A stretch of DNA of 64,000 nucleotides from Siphonodentalium dalli. Taxonomy: Eukaryota > Mollusca > Scaphopoda > Gadilida > Siphonodentaliidae. The translations under genes and the position numbers were made by a program. Position 1 is the stretch's first letter, and the number at the start of each line of letters is the position of its first letter. The stretch lies in assembly GCA_032622095.1 (NCBI GenBank), contig CP136062.1, positions 196,923,887 to 196,987,886 on the forward strand. The letters run 5' to 3'. Shown in pieces: positions 56,851 through 64,000 of this stretch. The notes under the pieces were generated by a model, which saw only the letters and a list, made by a program, of their open reading frames with translations, made no database searches and was not told the DNA's origin.

Positions 56851-57849
56851 CCCTATATATCGACTTTCGTTCTCTATTCTTGGGACCTCGAAACGAGGAA
56901 AGCGACGTCAAGGGGAGCTACGGGGAAGGCGATTCATGAACCTGTTCTTACCTCGATGAGCAGTCCTGTGAAAGTAATTAATATGATTACGAACAATCAC
57001 AAATACACCTGTTGTGTTATGTAAATTACCTGTGCCAACCAAGGCAGTAACAGCTCCATTGTTGGTTAAAAAGGTTCAAATTGACATTCAGGATTTTACA
57101 ATCCTATCAGCGTATTTCACAAGCGTTAAAACAGTGCTTTTGTCTTCAGTTTTACACCAGACGATGATTGTCAACGTCTAAATAAATCCGTAAAACGAAA
57201 AAATGAACTCGAAAGTAAGTCACCTAATTTCGTGATACCTTTAACCACCGTCAACGCACTTGGTAACTTAAATTATACGTCACCTGTATGCCATAGATTT
57301 GTTATAAAGAAAACGATCAGCGTCTTTACTCATATCCAATGGTGCCTCGAATGTTCTGTCGTTAAGAGGCCAGAAATTCTTATATTGTCGGCATAAACAA
57401 CGGATATTACTTCATTTGACCGATTAAAATTATGGAAGACAAAGTCCGTTAAAACGAAACGAGTCATCCATTTCCGATCTTATATTCGGAACAAAACCGC
57501 GTAATCTTTATGTGAATTGTTACATAATTTTCAACTATAAGCAAATAAATAATGTTGTTTGTATAAAAACAAAAACAAAACTGTTTTTGCTATACAAACT
57601 GCAACTTAGCTTCGTATTCTTTGTGAGAGATTCTTTTTGCACCCGTCCTGGTGAGGAGGGAAAAAAATATGGCGATTCCTTCACTACGTGTCAGAAATCA
57701 CGTGATTACACGGGTCATGAACATGACAGAAGATATGTACCATAGAATTTCGTACGTTTTTTTCAACTCGGAGAGTTAACCCCTCCTACTTGGGATAATA
57801 TACCATATAGTTCAGTGGGCAAGATACCTTTGACGGAGATATACATTTA

Positions 57850-58148
57850 TTAAGGTTCAAATAAATACTGTTTAAACCAAATCCACAGATTCCTTTTATG
57901 CCGGAAATTAATTTTGATGGTTCTTTCAACTTATCAATAATTCTGTTGTCTTGAAAATATGAAAAATTTCAATTGTACAAACTATGTGCAACTTAAATAT
58001 ACCTTGTCCGATTTATCACCCCTTAATTACCTTTTCATCTACTTTGGGGGTGAAAAATATTTTATTTGAGTCGAGGAACCCACCCTTCAAAGCTCAGGGC
58101 TATTAGATTTTGATTTTTGACAAATTTAAATATAATATATCTGAGTTT
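57850..58148. repeat. Partial family G repeat and flanking intron
   Basis: 58010-58115 contains GAGTCGAGGAACCCACCCTT and AAAGCTCAG, matching family G at 19.6 kb. Only the left part is present. Confidence 0.6.
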
Positions 58149-58151
58149 TAA

Positions 58152-58336
58152 CCCTTCCATGACAGGAGCTTCCTGAAATTTTGCGAAAATCTTGTGCCAA
58201 TATATTCTCTTATATATGCGAGTCTCCCATAGGGAGCTTCACATATATAAGAGAATGCAATGGCCTAACAATAATAACCTTGACCTTGTAAGCCAGTGCA
58301 TTCTCTTATATCAGTACAGCTCCCGTCATGAAAGGG
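58152..58336. mobile_element. piggyBac-like MITE family C (CATGA-ended), copy
   Basis: TTAA (58148-58151, 58337-58340), tips CCCTTCCATGACAGGAGC and CCCGTCATGAAAGGG. One and a half cassettes remain. It lies 130 bp downstream of SWIB exon 58469-58528. Confidence 0.82.
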
Positions 58337-58468
58337 TTAAACGGTGAGTTTCATGACTCAAATAAAAAAAAATTCACCCACTAAGCCTGAGAAATATTAA
58401 TTTGTGGGGCATCTTTAAACTGTTTGAACCACCATCTTCCAGAATGATCAAACATAGGATTTGCTTAC

Positions 58469-58528
58469 CACTAATTCTCGTTCCCTGGCAACAGCCCACA
58501 TCTTTTTCACAACTTCACTTCTGGGTAA
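58469..58528 (-). CDS. SWIB/MDM2-domain protein, exon (second of the four in the window)
   Basis: Minus strand: acceptor TGTTTCCTCTTCTTCAG, 60-bp exon, donor GTAAGC. It encodes LPRSEVVKKMWAVARERELV, the hallmark LPR-x-E-V-V-K-[KR]-[ML]-W segment of SWIB domains. Both ends are in phase 0. It follows ALAEVVGAPQ from the upstream exon and precedes DPRNRQFMVCD from the downstream one, giving the canonical order. The downstream intron is 16.4 kb and carries the giant foldback and element E2. Confidence 0.95.
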
Positions 58529-58614
58529 CTGAAGAAGAGGAAACAGAATTAGTTAAATGCATTGAGACTAAATAAAATAATGTTCTATCTTGTGTAAGAA
58601 ATCACAACTTTGGC

Positions 58615-59040
58615 CCACGCCTGGATATAGTGTGTCTGACATTTGCAGAATGAGATCCAGAGAGGGGGAATTTATGACACCATCCTGCACAGGGGGCTAG
58701 TCATCAAATTCACCCTCTGGGGACCTCATTCTGCTTAGGTTTCAACTGCTATGGGAGACGTAGGATCGGATTGAAGTTCCCCAGTTGAAGTTGGTGATGT
58801 TCACCTAATAGTCACCTTGATGATGCAATTTATCTCCTGCAAATTAGGGGACATAGAAACTGAACATAAGGGAAAATGTAATTAAAAACAATGTTAATTT
58901 GAATTTATAGAAACTTCCCAGAAGATGAGGTGTCCAGAGTGTAAATCTGGTGATGCTAGCTCGCTGTGCAGGACAGCGTCACTAAATTCACCCTCAGGGG
59001 ACCTCATTCTGCAAATGTCAGACACACTATATCCAGGCTT
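58615..59040. mobile_element. hAT-like MITE family B, full copy with perfect 8-bp TSD
   Basis: Flanked by ACTTTGGC at 58607-58614 and 59041-59048. Tips CGCCTGGATATAGTGTG and CACACTATATCCAGGC. It starts 86 bp upstream (in gene direction) of the SWIB exon acceptor at 58528. Confidence 0.88.
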
Positions 59041-59052
59041 ACTTTGGCCAGC

Positions 59053-59446
59053 CACCCTTTACCCAACAAACCGGCCAAAACCGGCCAAATAAAGCTTCAA
59101 CAGCCTAAAATATCTTCGGTCTGTCTCAATAGAACCATACAAATATGGATATCATTGGAACCGGCTCCTTGACCACATTGTGATAGTTACAGTTATACCC
59201 TGTGCCAATGCATTCTCTTATATATGCGAGTCGACCATAGGTCGCCTCGCATATATAAGAGAATGCATTGGCCTAAAAAATCCTTTTTTTTAACACTTTT
59301 TACCATTTTTTATTACATTCTTTAACAATTTTATAATTTTTAATGTGTTAAGCCAATGCATTCTCTTATATATGCGAGGCGACCTATGGTTGACTCGCAT
59401 ATATAAGAGAATGCATTGGCACAGGGCCATTCTGTTGGGTAAAGGG
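59053..59446. mobile_element. piggyBac-like MITE family C (ACCCAACA-ended), copy
   Basis: Left tip CCCTTTACCCAACAAACC without a clean TTAA, right tip CTGTTGGGTAAAGGG with TTAA at 59447-59450. Two full palindromic cassettes. It begins 5 bp after the hAT-like TSD. Confidence 0.82.
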
Positions 59447-59706
59447 TTAAAACATCATGTTTTAATTTAATTTCGTACAGGGTACAAATCACTAAGTAAG
59501 CTTAGTATTTATTGTAATATCTGGACAAGATCCCAAGGCTAAATGACTCTAGTGAAGGCACAATTCAATATTACTGAAGAATGGGTTGATGATCAAAAGT
59601 ATAGGTTGAAATAAACTAAATTTAGCTGTTGAGGCCATCCAAAATTAATTATTTCATTCTCAAGCAATCATTCACTGATTTGTGATAACCTCATCAGACC
59701 TCACTG

Positions 59707-60640
59707 TAGTCCAAGTCTTCTCGTACTAAAACCAGCTAAGATATTGGGATTGCGAGATGCTGGATTATAGTCCGAGATTGCCTCCATAGGCTCTTTATAA
59801 CAAGAGTTACGGCCAGGGTTTGTGGTGGGAATTTGTGGTGTATTTTACTCGATTTACCTAACAAATCAATACATGATGCTATATACATCGGAAAGAGTGA
59901 CATCTTATGGTCATAATGGTGTATAATAATCAAACTTTCATGTTAAATTACACATAGAATATTCCGGCTGATTGCCACTAACATCACTTTGTTCATATGT
60001 TTGTTTACGTTTTAACTGAAAGCCGAAGTGTTCTGAAGAACTTCGGCATAGTCCGGAGTTTGTTTTGGCCGAGACGAATTTAGATACAAACAAGATGGCA
60101 GCCCCCATATGTATTCTAATGCTTGTTGTGTTTACACTGTTTTAAACTGTAAGAGGGTTGTAATTCCCGTAATTTATTTAATGTATTACATTTATATCTT
60201 CAATGTTTACTTAATCTATTTATTATTTATTTATTGACACACATAATTACGATTACAATGGAGAATTCATCGTCATGTGCGTGGTTAGTCGAAAATCTAT
60301 GGAATATGTTCACCGGAAAATGCCGAACACTGTTCGCGAGGTCAACAGAGTTCGCACAATATATGTCAACACTGCGGTAAATGTCTCTTTTCACATTAAA
60401 TTACTGCTTTCAATTCACAACCGATGTGGGTTTCAGATCAAATATCATGTCTTCTGGGGAAAAAATCTGTTTATTGTTGTAATTGTGATATTTTATTTCA
60501 TATAATTGTGGTTTTATTTGAGTGGGTCACAAACGCTTAACTCGTGTTATAAAGAGCCTATGGAGTCGAACTCGGACTAAAATCCAGCATCTCGCCATCC
60601 CAATATCTTAGCTGGTTTTAGTACAAGAAGACTTGGACTA
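59707..60640. mobile_element. MULE-like 934-bp element with long TIRs and 9-bp TSD
   Basis: TIRs of about 105 bp: TAGTCCAAGTCTTCT, AAACCAGCTAAGATATTGGG, GGCTCTTTATAACA, inverted at the right. The duplication ACCTCACTG lies at 59698-59706 and 60641-60649. Long TIR plus 9-bp TSD fits Mutator-like elements. No transposase; the interior has a short ORF (60258-60380). It lies in the SWIB intron. Confidence 0.8.
60258..60380 (+). CDS. Short ORF inside the MULE-like element
   Basis: Forty codons from ACAATGG: MENSSSCAWLVENLWNMFTG to AQYMSTLR then TAA. The end reads CTGCG|GTAAAT, so it might be a captured first exon with a splice donor. It resembles no family I can name. Could be chance. Confidence 0.25.
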   Translation: MENSSSCAWLVENLWNMFTGKCRTLFARSTEFAQYMSTLR

Positions 60641-60811
60641 ACCTCACTGATACTTTTTATTGTAAGAAATATGTGCAAATAAAAAATTCATGGCCATTAT
60701 TGCACTATCATTACTGGTTTAGAGTTGTAAACAACTTACAAGCATGCATACTGACATCAGTAGTAGACAAAGAACAATAAAATTGACATGTATAATACAT
60801 GGGCCAGAGAG

Positions 60812-61241
60812 CAAGCCTGCAAATAGCGTGTCTTGTCAGTTGCAGATTAAGGTCCCCAGAGGGTGAATTTAGTGATGCTATTCCACACAGTGGGCTAGCA
60901 TCACCAAATTCACCCTCTGGGGACCTCAATCTGCTTAGGCCTCATCTTCTGGGAAGTATCTATAGTATCAAATTAACTTTGTTTTTAGTTACATTTCCCT
61001 TCTAGGAAGTTTCTATAGCCCCTAATTTTCAGAAGATAAAATTCATAATTGAGTTGCCCAACTTCAACTGGGGAACTTCAATCTGATCCTAGGTCTGCCA
61101 TAGAATTTGAGGGCCTTAGCAGAATGAGATCCCCAGAGGGTGAATTTAGTGATGCTAGCCCGCTATGCGGGATAGCGTCACTAAATTCACCCTCTGGGGA
61201 CCTCATTATCCAAAATGACAGACACGCTATTTGCAGGCTTG
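60812..61241. mobile_element. hAT-like MITE family B, full copy with perfect 8-bp TSD
   Basis: CAAGCCTGCAAATAGCGTG to GCTATTTGCAGGCTTG, flanked by CCAGAGAG at 60804-60811 and 61242-61249. Two cassettes with intact centres (GCCCGCTATGCGGGAT). Confidence 0.9.
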
Positions 61242-61249
61242 CCAGAGAG

Positions 61250-61600
61250 CAAGTCTATTCTAAACGGTAACCCTGTCTGTTATTTAGTAGAGAATCACTT
61301 AACAGGCATCCCACATTCATACCAAGTTGTTAAACAGTGAAGAAGATAGTGTCCTACGAATCGGGGAGTTTGCATTGAATCGAATCTCGATATTGAATCT
61401 CCTTCCTAATATTGACTTCAAATCGAATTGAGTGGTGATTGTTTACCGTCGATAATTTCGGTGTCTCATGACAAAAAATTGCAAAAGTCAATAAATAGTT
61501 ATGTCCTTGAAGAGATATATATTAATCAGTGTTAACAAGAGGGGTGCACTCGAGTACTAGCATACCCCCACGGTGGCAAATTCAACCCGCATTATCCGTA
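61250..61600. other. SWIB intron, no feature recognised
   Basis: No exon or element boundary seen between the hAT-like MITE and the tandem block. Confidence 0.4.
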
Positions 61601-61609
61601 AACCCAACA

Positions 61610-62132
61610 AAAAAGATTTTTAACTTTAAAGTAAAATTCGGACTAATAATATCGATATGGTGTCACAAGAAGCTTGTACAGAAAAAATTATTCAAATTGG
61701 TTCATATTTGTTAAAGTTATTAAGTCGGACAAAATAAGTCGAAAATGAAGTGTAATATTACGAAAACAGTCTGAGCCAATCCCTAGCTGCATCATGTAGA
61801 GAGGGTATTGTGAGCAGCATGTATACCAAAAATTATTGAAATCGGTTCATATTTGTTAAAGTTATTAAGTCGGACAGAATTTTCTAAGTCAAAATAAGTC
61901 GAAAATTAGGCGTAACTTAAAAAAAAAAAGTCAGACCGAACCACAATTAGCATCATGCGGAGATGCAGTCCTAAGGAGATTGCATACAAAACATTATTGA
62001 AATCGGTTCATAGTTGTTCGAGTTATGAGGTCGGACGGACGGATGGCTCGACAAACGGAGGGAGAAAGTGTGACGAACGGACGCAGTCAATCCAGTATAC
62101 CCCCCATTTTCTTTGAAAGTGGGGGTATAATT
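61610..62132. repeat. Three diverged 145-160 bp repeats with CGGA-rich end
   Basis: GGTTCATA(T/G)TTGTT occurs at 61699, 61844 and 62004, each followed by AAGTCGGAC or a variant. The block ends in CGGACGGACGGATGG and then CCCCCATTTTCTTTGAAAGT with GGGGGTAT. The CCCCC..GGGGG tip is like repeats I associate with mollusc genomes. Confidence 0.7.
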
Positions 62133-62377
62133 AAATTTATTTCACAATTATATCAACTACAATGGAGTAATGTTCAAGAATAAAACTGATTTCTCAGTAA
62201 GGATACTCCCCATGGCAGCCAGTGGCGGAATGTTTTACAATTTATTAATTGAATTATTTGGGAATGAAAAATAAAAATAAAAATAAAACCTCCTTCCTTC
62301 ACTGACAGAATTTGTCTGAGAAGCAATTAATTAACTTTGGATGGACTAATATACCACAAGCAAATTTTGATGCTTAC
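62133..62377. other. SWIB intron, no feature recognised
   Basis: Short intron segment next to the first visible SWIB exon. Confidence 0.4.
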
Positions 62378-62445
62378 CTGAGGAGCACCGACTACTTCAG
62401 CCAGTGCTGTTGATAACCAACAATCCTTATGATACCCTGATTTCT
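62378..62445 (-). CDS. SWIB/MDM2-domain protein, first exon visible in the window
   Basis: Minus strand: acceptor TTATTTTTATATTTCAG, 68-bp exon, donor GTAAGC. Two leading bases finish a codon from an exon beyond the window; then KSGYHKDCWLSTALAEVVGA and PQ. This is the start of the SWIB fold (L-S-x-x-L-A-x-V-V-G). It ends in phase 0, matching the next exon. With the other three exons the domain is complete to the stop codon. The N-terminal part of the protein (possibly DEK_C) is not in the window. Confidence 0.92.
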
Positions 62446-62699
62446 CTGAAATATAAAAATAATGAATTATTGATGGATAGATAAACCTGGGTATTAATTA
62501 ACTATCAGATATCTATGGCTAATTGGCATGCATTAGTCAGGATACGATATCAGCATAAAAATTAAGGTCATATCAAAAACAGTGGCGGAAACATCAATAC
62601 AAAGAAAATTTTAAATAAAATTGTGTTTTAAAAATTTGACAGTTATTTCCATTCAGTTTCATTCTAATTGCTTCTATAACTAGGTGAGATTAAATCTTC

Positions 62700-63715
62700 T
62701 ATATATATATTTGCGAATGTCTGTATGTCTGTCTGTGTTCTATAGAAATTCACAGGGGACCATCTAGATGATACCAAAGGGGTCTACTAGGGGTAACTTT
62801 TGACGAGAAAGATAATGGTGGGGGTTATAATTTTATTAAGTGACGCCGTTGTTGTCAGGGGCAGAAAAAGGGGAGGGGCAGAATTTTTGTTGTTGCCGAT
62901 TGCCACGAAACTTACATATAATCATCCACATGATATGAAGAATCTTATGGTGTGGTTTGAATATGTCAAAAGTGGCGTCGTAGGAGTCAGGGATGCACGG
63001 AAGGGGAGAGGGGCACCAAAATTGATAAAACTAATTTTAGCGCCGATTTCCACCAAAATTGATACATATTCTTCTTCATGATACAAGGAATCTAATTGTG
63101 CGATTTAACAACGTCAAATTGTTGTTGTTTGGATGAGAGATTGGGGGGGTGGGCACTAAATTTGATAACAATGGGTTTAGTCGAAAATTGCCACCATACA
63201 TACAAAATCATCCCCATGGCATGAGGAGTCTAATGGTGTGACTTAAATGTGTCAAATGTGGCCTCATTTGAGTCAGGGTTGCACTGAAAGGGAGAGGGGC
63301 ACCAAAATTGATACACAATATTTTTAGCGCCAATTTCCACCAAATTGATACACATTCTTATCCATGACATGAGGAATCTAATCGTATGATTTAAAGAAGC
63401 CATGTTGGTGCTGTTTGGGTGAGAGATGGAGAGGGGAGGGGTGGCCACCAAATTTGATAAAAAATTGTTTAGTCGCCGATTAGCACCAAACTTATAAATA
63501 ATCATTTCCATGATATCAGGAGTGTAATTGTGTGGTTTAAGGATGTCACAAGTGGGGCCATTCGAGTCAGTGGTGTATAGTGGTGAGAGGGACACACACA
63601 AATGATAATAACATCTTTAGCGCCGATTTCCACCAGATTGATACATATTCTTCTCTTATCGTGTGGTTCAGATACATTAAATTGGTGCCCTCTGGGTGAG
63701 AGATATGGCACTCAA
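62700..63715. repeat. Diverged tandem array, about 144-bp monomers alternating in two types
   Basis: The marker CCGATT(G/T)(C)CACCA recurs with spacings near 147, 141, 146, 146 and 147 bp. Neighbours alternate between 'TTGTTTAGTCG' and 'TTTTAGCGCC' contexts, giving a dimer of about 288 bp. The left edge has TATATATATTTGCGAATGTC and a TGTCTG run. The right edge meets GGCACTCAAAGGGTTAA, a family C tip. ORFs here follow the repeat and are not genes. Confidence 0.75.
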
Positions 63716-63894
63716 AGGGTTAACATGTTGGAGGCATTTCCACATTTTTATTAGCATCCACGAATTCGTCCATATTTATTGACATGAAACATGAAGCATA
63801 ACTGGTTGGTCGTCATTGTTTTAGTTTACACAAGACATGCTGATCACTCGTCAAAATAGTTCCAGTGGGGTGAGAATGAAGTCACGCAGCGTGA

Positions 63895-64000
63895 GTGAAA
63901 TAGGAAAATCTCACTCAACTATCTCACACAGGCTGTCTGTGCTAAAATGTGTAGTGGTGCAAGAAAGGGAAATCTCACACAGCTATCTAACATGGGCTGC
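63895..64000. repeat. Short direct repeat at the window end
   Basis: AAATCTCAC(T/A)CA(A/G)CTATCT and a following GGCTG occur at about 63906 and 63971. The second copy reaches the window edge. Confidence 0.6.

Larger units (their letters stand above)
52448..57842. mobile_element. Large TIR element family E, member 2 (about 5.4 kb)
   Basis: The left end (about 52490-52670) matches the right end (about 57660-57842) inverted: TTGCCCACTGAACTATATGG, CACGTGATTTCTGACAC, GGAATCGCCATATTTTT. The left inverted-repeat unit (52448-52772) and the interior (GAGGCCACGAGGAAA, AAGCCCAAAACCAGC, GCATATGATC-type blocks) are collinear with E1. The TIRs differ from those of E1 beyond the first 45 bp. No intact transposase. 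It lies in the 16.4-kb SWIB intron. Confidence 0.83.

Noticed and set aside
62800-63601. ORFs of 93 and 123 codons in the right-hand array
   Set aside because: They are read through diverged tandem monomers on both strands and change frame between monomers.

Overview
This window looks like nuclear DNA of an invertebrate animal, most likely a lophotrochozoan such as a mollusc. The sequence is visibly AT-rich. Its genes are split by kilobase-scale introns, and almost everything else is transposon-derived. Several dispersed repeats (the 'GAGTTATGGCCCTTTTT' blocks, CCGT-rich tips, 5S-derived SINE) resemble repeats I associate with mollusc genomes. The species cannot be fixed from the sequence alone.

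Four protein-coding loci are supported. (1) 127-2724 (+) is a long intact retrotransposon Gag-protease ORF with no reverse transcriptase after it. (2) 13304-13393 plus 16764-16844 (+) is a complete two-exon gene for the small mitochondrial ATP synthase subunit DAPIT/USMG5 (ATP5MK). (3) 30566-30625 plus 37382-37452 (+) are two phase-compatible 3' exons of a gene I do not recognise. (4) 62445 down to 39728 (-) holds the last four coding exons of a SWIB/MDM2-domain protein; its 5' exons lie beyond the right edge. Loci 3 and 4 converge tail to tail across about 2.3 kb. The exons were found by reading splice sites and family motifs, not from long ORFs.

Layout. 0-5.8 kb: Gag-protease ORF, a 160-bp tandem array, an LTR-like promoter and leader block, and a probable LINE 3' tail. 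6.1-12.7 kb: nested foldback elements, 21/22-bp GC-rich minisatellites and two 5S rRNA-derived SINE copies, one fused to a tRNA-like unit. 13.3-17.1 kb: ATP5MK. 17.3-31.2 kb: MITEs of four kinds (TA-flanked mariner-like, TTAA-flanked piggyBac-like, 8-bp-TSD hAT-like, and hairpins). 31.9-36.4 kb and 52.4-57.8 kb: two members of a large TIR-element family. 42.6-48.5 kb: a giant foldback element of about 5.9 kb. 59.7-60.6 kb: a MULE-like element with a 9-bp TSD. 61.6-63.7 kb: two diverged tandem arrays.

The 16.4-kb SWIB intron contains both the giant foldback and one large TIR element. The intron of the unrecognised gene contains the other large TIR element. MITEs sit within 45-140 bp of three splice acceptors. 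Several insertions can be dated relative to each other through target-site duplications and paralogous empty sites inside the window.
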